Shown in pieces: positions 1 through 9,565 of a stretch of DNA of 35,776 nt; position 1 is the stretch's first letter; each line of letters opens with the position of its first letter. Origin of the DNA: Lachnospiraceae bacterium. Its GTDB lineage: Bacteria > Bacillota > Clostridia > Lachnospirales > Lachnospiraceae. Made by a program: the position numbers and the translations under genes. The notes under the pieces are model-generated. The model made no database searches, was not told where the DNA came from, and was given only the letters and a program-made list of their open reading frames with translations. The DNA is taken from the NCBI GenBank assembly GCA_017461045.1, contig JAFTZJ010000036.1, positions 1 to 35,776 on the forward strand. Reading direction: 5' to 3'.

Positions 1-703
1 ATTTATCCAACTCAGACATTAATAATAGCAGTCCTAATAATATTTGTCGTGGAAGCTGCACTCTCATTAGGTGGTAGTCTTACTCTCGTCTGATGTCAAA
101 AGTTATTTCCTTCCAATATGTAGCCGACGAGAACAGCAAAATGTCAGCCCTGAAATGAAACTTTTTGCTAATTTCCGTCAGCACTATGCTTTGCACAGTT
201 ATAATTATAGATACCCTCATCACATTTGTCGTGGGCGTAATCCGCCTACTTAGGGGTACTATCAGTCCTACCTGAAAATAAAATTGGGAAATTTGAAAAT
301 AGAAAGATAATTGAAAAATAGAAATACCTCTAACACCTTTTGCAGTATTCCAAAATACACTTGGCACTGTCCATTCAGGTATCATAGAGGTATCAACGAA
401 AAGAAAAAAGCTCCAGAAACGGCTTGTTTTCGCCATTTCTGAAGCTGTGTTTTGTCCCTAGGCACTTCCAACTTTCCGAAAAGGGTAATTTTTACTTTCT
501 CACCCTTCTCTTCCAACACACCTCGGATTTTTATTCCATTGGCACTCTCAATCTCATAATCTCTAGTATTTTCAAGGTCTTGCACAAACAAAAAGACCCT
601 AAGAAGACGAATTTTCTTCATCTTCTCAAGGTCTTATTCTACTCTCTCGAAAACCTATTTTTGCCCTTTAGGGGAAATTAAGGTTGCCTGATTACAGTGT
701 TTA
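1..703. other. Gene-poor left edge, possibly decayed coding DNA
   Basis: No convincing gene is visible here. Several short open frames occur on both strands (the largest about 118 codons, minus, 80-436), but none has a good ribosome binding site, a recognisable domain or plausible composition. Two overlapping minus-strand frames (382-621 and 80-436) could be pieces of one frameshifted gene, but I recognise neither. The stretch also holds the diverged direct repeat described separately. It lies just downstream of the guaA stop codon, and I see no clean terminator hairpin for guaA in it. Confidence 0.5.
21..262. repeat. Two diverged direct repeats about 180 bp apart
   Basis: A segment around 21-77 and one around 200-262 share an identical 11-base core (ATTTGTCGTGG, at 42-52 and 224-234) and resemble each other on both sides, including TTAGG(T/G)GGTA at the right end. 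Read on the minus strand, both copies encode a similar short peptide containing TTN-(I/V)-(I/M)-R followed by hydrophobic residues. The copies are 182 nt apart, so they are in different reading frames. This fits a decayed tandem-repeat coding region. The alignment was done by eye, and identity outside the core is only moderate. Confidence 0.3.
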
Positions 704-1996
704 TTACTCAAACTCTATAGTAGCCACCGGTTTTTTCGTCAGCTCATAGCATACACGATTTACGCTCGGGACTTCTGCAGTAATTCTATCTGCAATCTTC
801 TCTAAGATATCGTAATCAATCCGCTCAATAGTTGCGGTCATAGCGTCAACAGTATTTACCGCACGAATTACTACCATGTAGCCCATGCTTCTTGCGTTGT
901 CTCTTACACCAACTGCCTTGAAATCAGGTACAACTGTGAAGTACTGCCATACGGTCTTATCCAAACCGGCCTTTGCAAATTCATCACGAAGAATTGCATC
1001 AGCCTCGCGAAGTGCTTCCAAACGGTCGCGGGTAATTGCACCTAAGCAACGCACACCAAGTCCCGGTCCCGGGAATGGCTGACGATATACCATGTTAGCA
1101 GGAAGTCCAAGTTCAACACCACAAGCACGAACCTCATCCTTGAACAACTGTGCAAGTGGCTCTACCAATGCGAACTGCAAATCTTCCGGAAGTCCGCCTA
1201 CGTTGTGGTGAGACTTTACACATTTTGCAGTCTTGGTTCCGCTTTCGATAATATCCGGGTAAATGGTTCCCTGTCCCAAGAACTCGATTCCTTCTAATTT
1301 TCTTGCTTCTTCCTCGAATACACGAATGAACTCGCCACCGATAATCTTTCTCTTCTGCTCTGGGTCTGCAACATTTTCCAGCTTTCCTAAGAAACGCTCG
1401 GTTGCATCTACATAAATTAAGTTTGCATTCAACTGATTCTTGAATACTTCTACTACGCTTTCAGACTCATTTTTACGCATTAAACCATGATTTACATGTA
1501 CGCAAACCAACTGCTGACAGATTGCCTTTAATAACAAAGCAGCAACTACGGAAGAATCCACACCACCGGACAATGCCAGCAATACCTTCTTATCTCCAAC
1601 CTGACGGCGAACCAACTCTACCTGGTCTTCGATGAAGTTCTTCATATTCCAATTTGCTTCTGCCTTACAGGTATCGAACAAAAATGTCTTCATGGTTGCC
1701 TCATCCGGCAACTCAGATAACTGCTGCTCACATTTTGCAGTTGGGTGATCGATAGACATTACAGGAAAACCGCAGTCATAAATAGCTGGGTCAACATCAA
1801 TCGCTACTCCATCAACCACTCGATTTTCTCCACCATTCAAAATGATACCCTTTACATTGTTCAGAGCCTTCAATTCCGCAGGTATAATATCGTGAGGATG
1901 AATCTCGCTATATACGCCTAAATCACGAATCTGACGGGCAATGACAGTATTCTCTGTGCTACCCATGTCCAAAATGACAATCATATCTTGTTTCAT
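704..1996 (-). CDS. guaA: GMP synthase with degenerate, truncated glutaminase domain
   Basis: This enzyme should amidate XMP to GMP using ATP. The PP-loop SGGVDS is at residues 143-148, the PFPGPGLGVR motif of GMP synthases is present, and the C-terminal dimerisation region ends in KPVATIEFE. The N-terminal class I amidotransferase domain starts normally (ILDMGS, then LGVYSEIHPHD) but at residues 81-87 reads SIDHPTA where the catalytic GxCYGxQ belongs. It then jumps to FLFDTCKAEANW, the linker that normally follows the His-Glu of the domain. About 80-90 residues are therefore missing, giving 430 aa against roughly 510-525 for the family, and Cys, His and Glu are all lost. It probably uses free ammonia or an external glutaminase. 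The ATG at 1996 is preferred because AGGAG lies 8 nt upstream; the upstream GTG at 2005 overlaps that site. Confidence 0.9.
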   Translation of the reverse strand: MKQDMIVILDMGSTENTVIARQIRDLGVYSEIHPHDIIPAELKALNNVKGIILNGGENRVVDGVAIDVDPAIYDCGFPVMSIDHPTAKCEQQLSELPDEATMKTFLFDTCKAEANWNMKNFIEDQVELVRRQVGDKKVLLALSGGVDSSVVAALLLKAICQQLVCVHVNHGLMRKNESESVVEVFKNQLNANLIYVDATERFLGKLENVADPEQKRKIIGGEFIRVFEEEARKLEGIEFLGQGTIYPDIIESGTKTAKCVKSHHNVGGLPEDLQFALVEPLAQLFKDEVRACGVELGLPANMVYRQPFPGPGLGVRCLGAITRDRLEALREADAILRDEFAKAGLDKTVWQYFTVVPDFKAVGVRDNARSMGYMVVIRAVNTVDAMTATIERIDYDILEKIADRITAEVPSVNRVCYELTKKPVATIEFE

Positions 1997-2034
1997 GTTT
2001 TCCACTCCTTTATCATATCGTTTTCACGAAACTT

Positions 2035-2063
2035 ATTATAATTCAACCAATGTCGATGTGCAA
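2035..2063 (-). promoter_or_regulatory. Sigma-A promoter of guaA
   Basis: On the minus strand, TTGCAC (2058-2063), a 17-nt spacer, then a perfect TATAAT (2035-2040). The expected start of transcription is near 2028, giving a leader of about 30 nt before the guaA ATG at 1996. No purine riboswitch fits in this leader. Confidence 0.7.
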
Positions 2064-2147
2064 TGCAAAATTTCAGAACTTTACAAATTTCTTATTTATC
2101 CTTAGTATACAGCGAAAATTACTTCTTTATTCTTAATCTCGTTTCAA

Positions 2148-3116
2148 CTACAAATTGTTTTCTTCACCAAAAGTTTCTTTGCATTGTTTTTGTGCAACGA
2201 GTGAATTCCGTTCCCAAAATACACCACCGCAATATCCTTGGATGCTCGAATCTTCCTCTGCCATCTCCAAACGTTTCTGTGCCCAGACGCAGTACAATTC
2301 ATTTTGCTCAATCACCACAAAGTTGCGTTTTAACTTCTTAGCTGTTACCGCTGTGGTTCCGGAACCAGCAAAGGGATCAAAAATCACATCCCCTTCGTTG
2401 CTGCTTGCCAGAATTAATTTGGCTATCAACTTCTCCGGTTTCTGGGTTGGGTGGGCTGTATTCTCCGGCATAGACCAATAAGGAATGGAAATATCATCCC
2501 AAAAATTAGACGGACAGGTATTACGGAAATTACCGTTTTCCGTTATTTCCCAATCCTTCGGTTTCCCTTCTACCCGATAGGGTGCAATAACTTTCTTACG
2601 AATCTTCACCGCATCCAAATTGAATGTATACTCATTTCCCATGGTTGCAAACCAGACATCTTCCATACCATTCTTCCAATTTGACTTAGCGCCTCTGCCC
2701 TTCTCACGTTGCCAGGTAATCCGATTCTGCACATGAAAATAATTATACAGCACCTCCCCACTCACCAAGCTGGATTTCAAGTCACAACATACATATATAG
2801 AAGCATTCTCTATTAGCAAAGGTAACACTGTCTCTAGCCAAGTGATTGTATACTCCCGATAAGCCTCCCGGCTTTTAGCATTAAACTTCTTACCATGATA
2901 ATCTTTATCCAAATTATACGGCGGGTCCACTATCAGCAAATTCACAAACCGATGTGGTAAATGTTCCATAACCTTCATGGTGTCGCCTACTATCACCTGA
3001 TTGCAAATGTCCGAAACGGTCACCGAATGCTCAACTGCTATACAACGTTCCAAATATTCTTTTCCATCTTCCAAGGAAATATCAATTGTTTTGTTTCGAG
3101 TTGCTTTTTCCTTCAC
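2148..3116 (-). CDS. Orphan site-specific DNA methyltransferase (N4-C/N6-A, beta class)
   Basis: Predicted S-adenosylmethionine-dependent amino-methyltransferase acting on adenine N6 or cytosine N4 in DNA. The catalytic motif DPPYNLDK lies in the N-terminal third. The AHPTQKPEKL motif and then the AdoMet-binding FDPFAGSGTT lie towards the C-terminus; this order (catalytic motif before FxGxG) defines the beta class. The protein is 322 aa, ordinary for the family. The start is GTG at 3116, with a GGAAAGGAACGG ribosome-binding region upstream; an ATG a few codons earlier is out of frame. No restriction endonuclease or specificity gene is adjacent, so it looks like an orphan methylase, either regulatory or a relic of a restriction system. 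It is divergent from purC. The target sequence cannot be inferred from what is visible. Confidence 0.88.
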   Translation of the reverse strand: MKEKATRNKTIDISLEDGKEYLERCIAVEHSVTVSDICNQVIVGDTMKVMEHLPHRFVNLLIVDPPYNLDKDYHGKKFNAKSREAYREYTITWLETVLPLLIENASIYVCCDLKSSLVSGEVLYNYFHVQNRITWQREKGRGAKSNWKNGMEDVWFATMGNEYTFNLDAVKIRKKVIAPYRVEGKPKDWEITENGNFRNTCPSNFWDDISIPYWSMPENTAHPTQKPEKLIAKLILASSNEGDVIFDPFAGSGTTAVTAKKLKRNFVVIEQNELYCVWAQKRLEMAEEDSSIQGYCGGVFWERNSLVAQKQCKETFGEENNL

Positions 3117-3393
3117 GAACTTCCGTTCCTTTCCATTTTTTGTTCTTTATTATATAATATCCTATCCATGTTTTCTACAAAAATTTCTTTAGCAATTCCT
3201 ATAACAATTTTAACAATGAGTCTAATGTATTCTATTTAACATAGTACTTTTGAAAAGCCGTCATTTACTATGCTAATCCCCTGCAAAATCGACCTTCAAA
3301 ATTTTTTTCAAAAAAATATTTCCATATGACAACATTTGTGCTAAAGTATTAGTGTTAAATTTTGTATACGTACAAACAAAGGAGAGTCATGCT

Positions 3394-4077
3394 ATGAAAA
3401 AGATTTATGAAGGTAAGACAAAAGACGTATTCAGCCTTGAGAACGGCAATGTAATGTTGAAGTTCAAAGACGATTGTACCGGAAAAGACGGTGTATTTGA
3501 TCCAGGCGAAAACAGTGTTGGATTAACCATCGAAGGAATCGGTAAAGAGAACTTGAAGACTTCTATCCATTACTTCGAATTATTAAAGGAAGCTGGCATC
3601 AAGACTCACTATGTAAGCGCTGATGTTGACAATGCTACTATGGAAGTACTTCCTGCAACTGTATTTGGTCACGGTTTGGAAGTAATCTGCCGTATGGTTG
3701 CTACCGGTAGTTTCATCCGCAGATATGGCGAATATATCGAAGATGGCACTGTATTGGAAGGCGGCTATGTAGAGTGTACATTCAAAAATGATGCACTGGG
3801 TGATCCACTTGTAACAGGCGAAGGTCTTGCTGCATTAGGCGTTATGACTCCAGAAATGTTCCAGAGCATGAAGGAACAGACTTTAAAGATTACTAAGATT
3901 GTAGCTGACGACTTAAAGTCAATTGGTCTGGATTTATGGGATATTAAATTTGAGTTTGGTTACAATAATGACGAAGTTATCTTAATCGATGAAATCGCTT
4001 CAGGTAATATGCGTGTTTACAAAGACGGAAAGATTGTTGAACCAGTAGAATTAACAAAATTAATCTTAAATAGATAG
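3394..4077 (+). CDS. purC: Phosphoribosylaminoimidazole-succinocarboxamide synthase
   Basis: SAICAR synthetase joins aspartate to CAIR with ATP hydrolysis in purine biosynthesis. The N-terminus [13 protein letters not shown] is the family hallmark, and [10 protein letters not shown] is the C-terminal signature region. The protein is 227 aa, close to the short bacterial form of about 235 aa. The frame opens earlier (3352), but the ATG at 3394 is preceded by AAAGGAGAG at a good distance, so the extra 14 codons are not included. It is the first gene of a two-gene plus-strand unit, with only 12 nt to the CofE-like gene. I see no strong promoter or riboswitch in the AT-rich 277-nt divergent region upstream. 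No other pur genes are nearby. Confidence 0.95.
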   Translation: MKKIYEGKTKDVFSLENGNVMLKFKDDCTGKDGVFDPGENSVGLTIEGIGKENLKTSIHYFELLKEAGIKTHYVSADVDNATMEVLPATVFGHGLEVICRMVATGSFIRRYGEYIEDGTVLEGGYVECTFKNDALGDPLVTGEGLAALGVMTPEMFQSMKEQTLKITKIVADDLKSIGLDLWDIKFEFGYNNDEVILIDEIASGNMRVYKDGKIVEPVELTKLILNR

Positions 4078-4089
4078 GAAGGTTTTACA

Positions 4090-5280
4090 ATGGAAAGAAA
4101 AGTTGGTACTGTATCTAGAGGTATTCGTTGTCCAATCATTCGTGAGGGCGACAACTTGGTTGACATCGCTGTTACCAGCGTTATGGAAGCCGCTGAAAGC
4201 GAAGGCTTTGCATTCAGAGATAGAGATGTTATTGCATTGACCGAGTCAATCGTAGCACGTGCACAGGGTAATTACGTATCTGTTCAAAACATTGCAGATG
4301 ATGTAAAGGCAAAATTAGGCGGAGAAACCATTGGTGTTATCTTCCCAATCCTTTCAAGAAATCGTTTTGCAATCTGTTTGAAGGGTATTGCTATGGGTGC
4401 AAAGAAGGTTGTATTAATGTTAAGTTACCCAAGTGATGAGGTAGGTAATTCATTATTAACCTATGATCAATTAGATGAAGCTGGCATCAACCCATACAAC
4501 GATGTATTAACATTAGAAAAATATCGTGAATTATTTGGCGAGAACAAGCACGAATTCACAGGTGTTGACTATGTTCAGTACTACTCTGATATTATTACTG
4601 AAGCTGGTGCAGAGGTAGAAATCATCTTTGCAAACCAAGCGAAAACCATCTTAGATTACACCGACTGTGTATTGACTTGCGATATTCACACTCGTGCAAG
4701 AACAAAACGTCTGCTAAAAGCTGCCGGTGCGAAAGCAGTTTGCGGTCTTGACGACATCATGACTGCTTCTATTAATGGTAGTGGTTATAATGCCAAATAT
4801 GGTTTACTTGGTTCTAACAAGTCTACAGAAGACATGATTAAATTATTCCCAAGAGAGTGTCAGGATTTAGTAGATGACATTCAGGCAAAAATATTAGAGT
4901 TAACCGGAAAGCATGTAGAAGTTATGGTTTACGGTGACGGAGCTTTCAAGGATCCACAGGGTAAGATTTGGGAATTAGCCGACCCGGTTGTATCTCCGGC
5001 ATTTACATCCGGATTAGTTGGTACACCAAACGAATTGAAGTTAAAGTATCTTGCTGATAACGACTTCAAGGATTTAAGCGGTGCTGAGTTAAAGGCTGCT
5101 ATCGAACAGAGTATTAAGCAGAAGGATTCTAATTTAGTTGGTAACATGGCTTCTCAGGGTACTACTCCTAGACAGCTTACTGACTTAATCGGTTCACTCT
5201 GTGACTTAACTAGTGGTTCCGGTGATAAGGGAACTCCAATCATCTTTATCCAGGGATACTTCGATAACTTTACAGATTAA
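4090..5280 (+). CDS. Coenzyme F420-0:L-glutamate ligase (CofE)-like protein
   Basis: This 396-aa protein resembles the CofE family, which attaches glutamate to coenzyme F420-0. The N-terminal portion GIRCPIIREGDNLVDI, followed by DRDVIALTESIVARAQGN, matches the start of CofE-type ligases. It is longer than archaeal CofE (about 250 aa), as is usual for homologues in clostridia. F420 synthesis is not expected in this kind of organism and no other cof/fbi gene is in the window, so the substrate is probably something else; the true reaction is unknown. The ribosome binding site is TAGGAAGG just before the ATG. It is probably cotranscribed with purC, and the unit ends in the hairpin at 5293-5317. 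Confidence 0.75.
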   Translation: MERKVGTVSRGIRCPIIREGDNLVDIAVTSVMEAAESEGFAFRDRDVIALTESIVARAQGNYVSVQNIADDVKAKLGGETIGVIFPILSRNRFAICLKGIAMGAKKVVLMLSYPSDEVGNSLLTYDQLDEAGINPYNDVLTLEKYRELFGENKHEFTGVDYVQYYSDIITEAGAEVEIIFANQAKTILDYTDCVLTCDIHTRARTKRLLKAAGAKAVCGLDDIMTASINGSGYNAKYGLLGSNKSTEDMIKLFPRECQDLVDDIQAKILELTGKHVEVMVYGDGAFKDPQGKIWELADPVVSPAFTSGLVGTPNELKLKYLADNDFKDLSGAELKAAIEQSIKQKDSNLVGNMASQGTTPRQLTDLIGSLCDLTSGSGDKGTPIIFIQGYFDNFTD

Positions 5281-5292
5281 TAAAATTACTAT

Positions 5293-5324
5293 GGGGCATA
5301 TCGCAATGATATGCCCCATTTTTA
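5293..5324 (+). terminator. Rho-independent terminator of the purC unit
   Basis: GGGGCATATC (5293-5302), a GCAAT loop, GATATGCCCC (5308-5317), followed by ATTTTTAT. The 10-bp perfect stem and T-run fit a plus-strand terminator right after the CofE-like stop. The minus-strand sensor kinase ends at 5341, so the hairpin may also serve that convergent gene, although its T-run on that side is weak. Confidence 0.85.
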
Positions 5325-5340
5325 TATGCTTTTAATTTTG

Positions 5341-8106
5341 CTACTCTAACATTTTCTGAATCTTATCAATCAGGGCCTGATATGCCTCAAGAAAGAATTC
5401 CAATTCCTTCTGAATGAATGCCTCATTATTATCCTTACCTGCAAATTCATGCTGCTTTGCCAATTCTGCAAATTGGGTTATTCCTAACGTAATAGAGGTA
5501 CTCTTAATTGAATGGGCTATGGTTGCATATTCCTTCCATTCTTTATTCTCACAATGCTGCTTCATAGCCGCAATATATTCCGGTGCTTGTTCGCAATACA
5601 TATCCAGCATTGACAGATATAAAGCTTCATTGTCCGCACAATAACGGATTCCCTGCTCTTTATCAATTACTAACAATTCTTCCACTGTTGCATATACAGA
5701 TGTCTGCTCTGTTTTATCACTTGTCTGCTCATTTATACCAAGCTCGGCATCCGATACTTGTGGTGTTTTCCCTTCAACCAAATATTTCTTCATAAGTTCT
5801 TCCAACTCTTCCGGAAAAAATGGCTTCGATAAGTAATCTGCAAATCCTTCTTTTAAATACAATTCAGAAGCGCCTGCAATAGCAATCGCCGTCAAAGCAA
5901 TTACATTGGTATTCTGATTCAAACTCTCTTTATCTTCTTTCAAGCGATGGAAGGTTTCAATACCATCAATCCCTGGCATCATGTGATCCATTAATATCAA
6001 GTCATAATGGTTCTGTCTGCATAATTCCAAGCATTCTTGACCACCAGTGGCAACCTCTACCTCCATTCCGCTATCTTTTAATAACGCCTGAATAACTTCA
6101 AGGTTCATCTTATTATCATCTACTGCCAGGATTCTGGCATTTGGTATAAATAACTGTGCGCTAGTATTCACCTGCTCTTCAAACGTTTTTGCATAAGCCT
6201 CTTCAAAATCCCCCATAGCTGTTGCATCTATTATCTGTTGCGGAATTTCAATGATAAACGTAGAACCTTTACCATACACACTTTTCACCTGAATGTTTCC
6301 ATTCATCTGTTCGACTAATTGTTTGGTAATACTTAATCCCAAACCGGTGCCTTCCACATTCCGATTCCGTTTTGTTTCCATTCGCTGAAATGCATCAAAG
6401 AGCTTTTCCATATCTTCTTCCCGAATGCCAATACCCGTATCCTTAACACAAACTCTCAAATGAAAGTTCTGTTTTTCATTAACACTATCTACCAAAATAT
6501 CAATTGCACCCTTTTCCGTGTATTTGATAGCATTCGAAACAAGATTATTAATCACCTGACGAATTCGAATATCATCCCCTCGTAATCGAACAGGTAATTC
6601 ATCATCTACATTTAAAGATAACTCTAAGCCCTTCTGTCTGGCTCTTTCTTGGTTACCTTGTAGCACATCGCTTAGCATTGTAGGCAAATGATAATCTACT
6701 TCAATAATATCCAGTTTACCTGCATCTATTTTAGAAAAATCCAGAATATCATTTACCAAACCTAACAGCAATCGGCTAGCATTCTGTATATTCCTAGCAT
6801 ATTCATGAGTTTCAGAATCTGAATTTCTACGCAAAATCATTTCATTCATTCCAATAATACTATTAATTGGAGTCCGAACTTCATGAGACATATTTGCAAG
6901 AAACTGCATTTTAGTTTGACTGGCAATTACGGCTGCTTCTTTTTCCTTTTCATTTTGTAATATGACTTTAATAATACGGGACACTGCAGTTCCTAGCAGA
7001 AACAGCAATCCGAAGCTCAAGCAAACTCCATTCTCTACTTCCGAACTCTTATATACCAATAGAATTTCTACAAATCCAGACGCAGCCACCACGCAAAATC
7101 CGATTGCAACATTCATATAATCCCGAATGTATTTTCGTTTAATGTCCAGAATAATGGTTACGATTCCATACAAACACGTTGCTACAATCAATACATGGGA
7201 TGTCATCATAATTTCAAAGAAGTCTTTTATTCCCATCAACTGCATAAAAGTTGTAAATACAAAATTAATTAAAACTCCTATGGTAAGAATTGTATATCCT
7301 TTCTCATAGCGCCCCTTCTGCAAGCAGTTCAAGTATGCCAAAAATGGGAATGGCAATAACAACACCAAATAGAATCCGATACTTGTGGCCATTGTACTGT
7401 TCGTCATAAAGAACTGCCTTAGTTGGGATTCGACTAACAGCCATGTTGCACATATCATAACTGCCAATCCTACAAATACCAATTCCTGATTTTCATGATG
7501 CTTAAACCGGTTCAACAGACCATAACCGGTTGCAAGTGCCGCCAGAACAAACATAACTACCGCTAACATGGCACGAAATGCATATCTTCCTATAAGTAAT
7601 CGAATCAACTCATATTTCTCACCGGTGTAAATAGTTCCAAACCATCCGGTATAACTGGAATCACTCACATGCTCCAACCGCAAGGTTTTCCCTGCATCCG
7701 ATGGATATAACTCAAAGAATATGTAAGCATTGGCACTAGTCTTTCCTACAATACGAGTATCCTCCGTTGTATATTCCTTACGAAGCTCATCATCTACATA
7801 AATTCGATAATCCTGCTGCATTCCGCGAATAAAGCACCAACCAGGTTTCTGATCTTCCGGGAGAACTGTTTCAATCGCTACCCGTTCTCCCCGTTCTGCT
7901 TCAATCGTGCCGGGAATCTCAATTGGCATCCGAGTCCCATCAGCCTGTATTCCAATCCATTCCGCATCCATCACTTCACAGGTTCTTCTGTCTGTGGGAT
8001 CCGGATACGACAAGAACAACTCGCCTATTACATAGGTGATACATACACCTATCAATGCCAACCCCAATATCTTTTGTACGTTGCTGATTAATTTCTTTCC
8101 TTTCAT
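5341..8106 (-). CDS. Membrane hybrid sensor histidine kinase (HisKA-HATPase-REC-HPt)
   Basis: A 921-aa multi-step phosphorelay protein. Residues about 10-32 form a signal anchor, and 35-165 are a probable extracytoplasmic sensor. About seven membrane helices span 170-385, resembling 7TM sensor kinases with an extracellular domain. The kinase core has the H-box FLANMSHEVRTP with His408, the N-box near 520-525, DTGIGI at 556-561 and GTGLGL at 586-591. A receiver domain follows, with Asp663/Asp664, phospho-acceptor Asp707 and Lys761. A C-terminal HPt domain has His865 (IAHSIKS). All phosphotransfer residues are present. No separate response regulator is adjacent, so the output partner lies elsewhere. 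The ATG at 8106 follows GGGGAG. It sits only 21 nt downstream of the alanine-type symporter gene, which suggests that sensing and transport are linked (inference). Confidence 0.93.
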   Translation of the reverse strand: MKGKKLISNVQKILGLALIGVCITYVIGELFLSYPDPTDRRTCEVMDAEWIGIQADGTRMPIEIPGTIEAERGERVAIETVLPEDQKPGWCFIRGMQQDYRIYVDDELRKEYTTEDTRIVGKTSANAYIFFELYPSDAGKTLRLEHVSDSSYTGWFGTIYTGEKYELIRLLIGRYAFRAMLAVVMFVLAALATGYGLLNRFKHHENQELVFVGLAVMICATWLLVESQLRQFFMTNSTMATSIGFYLVLLLPFPFLAYLNCLQKGRYEKGYTILTIGVLINFVFTTFMQLMGIKDFFEIMMTSHVLIVATCLYGIVTIILDIKRKYIRDYMNVAIGFCVVAASGFVEILLVYKSSEVENGVCLSFGLLFLLGTAVSRIIKVILQNEKEKEAAVIASQTKMQFLANMSHEVRTPINSIIGMNEMILRRNSDSETHEYARNIQNASRLLLGLVNDILDFSKIDAGKLDIIEVDYHLPTMLSDVLQGNQERARQKGLELSLNVDDELPVRLRGDDIRIRQVINNLVSNAIKYTEKGAIDILVDSVNEKQNFHLRVCVKDTGIGIREEDMEKLFDAFQRMETKRNRNVEGTGLGLSITKQLVEQMNGNIQVKSVYGKGSTFIIEIPQQIIDATAMGDFEEAYAKTFEEQVNTSAQLFIPNARILAVDDNKMNLEVIQALLKDSGMEVEVATGGQECLELCRQNHYDLILMDHMMPGIDGIETFHRLKEDKESLNQNTNVIALTAIAIAGASELYLKEGFADYLSKPFFPEELEELMKKYLVEGKTPQVSDAELGINEQTSDKTEQTSVYATVEELLVIDKEQGIRYCADNEALYLSMLDMYCEQAPEYIAAMKQHCENKEWKEYATIAHSIKSTSITLGITQFAELAKQHEFAGKDNNEAFIQKELEFFLEAYQALIDKIQKMLE

Positions 8107-8127
8107 ATACTCCCCACTACCTCGTCA

Positions 8128-9549
8128 TTACTTATTCCGGTCTCTTGTCCACACCGTTCCGGTAAGACCAACTTCATCTTCGTAAAACACCGGATTCTTT
8201 CCTTGTTTCTTTTGTTCTTCGTAATTCTTTAATACCTTCAACGCAATTTTTCCTAATAGAAAAATCGCGATAATATTTACAATCGCCATGAATCCCATGG
8301 TAATATCCGCTAAATTCCATACTAACGAGAAGTCTGCCTGTGCGCCCAAGAAGATTGCTACTACACAGGTTCCACGAAAAATGTTCAATAACACTTTATT
8401 ATTCTTAATAAATAATATATTAGACTCTGCATAATAGTAGTTTCCAATCAAACTGCTAAATGCAAAAGCAAAAATCGAAATAGTAATAAAATGAATGCCC
8501 CACGAACCCACGTTGGCACTAATCGCTGCCTGTACATAAGGTATACCATCAAATGTACCACTCACACCTTCTACACCGGAAACCAGTAGCATCATCGCCG
8601 TACTGGAACAAATCAAAATCGTATCAATGAATACAGATATTACTTGCACCAAGCCCTGTTTTACCGGGTGGTCTACATCAGCAGAAGCTGACGCATTCGG
8701 TGCACTACCCATACCGGCTTCATTGGAGAATAACCCCCGCTTAATACCAATCACCACGGCACTACCTGCAAAACCACCTGCCATAGCCTTGAAATTAAAC
8801 GCATTTTCCAAAATTACAGCAAATACCTTTGGCAATTCCGTAATATGCAATACCATTGTCACTAATCCAATTAAGATATAAGCAGTTGCCATAATTGGAA
8901 CAATTACGGAAGAAATAAAACCGATTCGATGCACACCGCCCCAGATAACAAGTCCGGCAGCTACTGCAAGAGCCAGACCAACAAGCATCGGAAAAATGGT
9001 TTTCGAATAGTTTGGAATATAATATTCCAAAGCAGAAGACATGTTGTAGGACTGCAATCCGTTAAAACCATAAGCAAAGCATATAATCAATAGTATGGAG
9101 AACAGAATTCCAAGCCAACGCTTTCCAAGTGCTCGCTCCATATAGTAAGAAGGACCGCCTCGATACTGCCCATTTTCCCGTACCTTGTACACCTGTGCCA
9201 AAGTACTTTCTACAAATGCCGAAGCACCACCAATCAGTGCCATCAACCACATCCAGAATACCGCCCCCGGTCCCCCGGCTGCAATAGCCGTGGCAATACC
9301 TGCAATATTACCGGTTCCCACGCGCGATGCCGTAGAAATCATTAACGCCTGAAATGACGATACTTTCTTCTTACCATTCTCGTCTGCATCTGTCTTTTCC
9401 ATCATGGATTTAATTCCGTCTATTAACAATCGAAATTGAACGCCTTTTGTACGGATAGTGAAATATACACCAACTCCCACCAGCATAATTATGAGGATAT
9501 AGGTATACATCACATCATTCATTTTCGTTAATATATCATTAAAACTCAT
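8128..9549 (-). CDS. Sodium:alanine symporter family (AGCS) transporter
   Basis: A 473-aa polytopic membrane protein of the alanine/glycine:cation symporter family, which imports small neutral amino acids with Na+ (or H+). Hallmarks are SSFQALMISTASRVGTGNIAG (from residue 64) and GGPGAVFWMW (92-101), plus about 11 hydrophobic segments. Later, GLFSNEAGMGSAPNASA is another conserved AGCS stretch. Length is typical. The ATG at 9549 has AGAAGGA upstream. It lies 16 nt after the flavodoxin gene and 21 nt before the sensor kinase, so the three are probably cotranscribed. Which amino acid is moved cannot be read from the sequence. Confidence 0.93.
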   Translation of the reverse strand: MSFNDILTKMNDVMYTYILIIMLVGVGVYFTIRTKGVQFRLLIDGIKSMMEKTDADENGKKKVSSFQALMISTASRVGTGNIAGIATAIAAGGPGAVFWMWLMALIGGASAFVESTLAQVYKVRENGQYRGGPSYYMERALGKRWLGILFSILLIICFAYGFNGLQSYNMSSALEYYIPNYSKTIFPMLVGLALAVAAGLVIWGGVHRIGFISSVIVPIMATAYILIGLVTMVLHITELPKVFAVILENAFNFKAMAGGFAGSAVVIGIKRGLFSNEAGMGSAPNASASADVDHPVKQGLVQVISVFIDTILICSSTAMMLLVSGVEGVSGTFDGIPYVQAAISANVGSWGIHFITISIFAFAFSSLIGNYYYAESNILFIKNNKVLLNIFRGTCVVAIFLGAQADFSLVWNLADITMGFMAIVNIIAIFLLGKIALKVLKNYEEQKKQGKNPVFYEDEVGLTGTVWTRDRNK

Positions 9550-9565
9550 TACTACAGTTCCTTCT

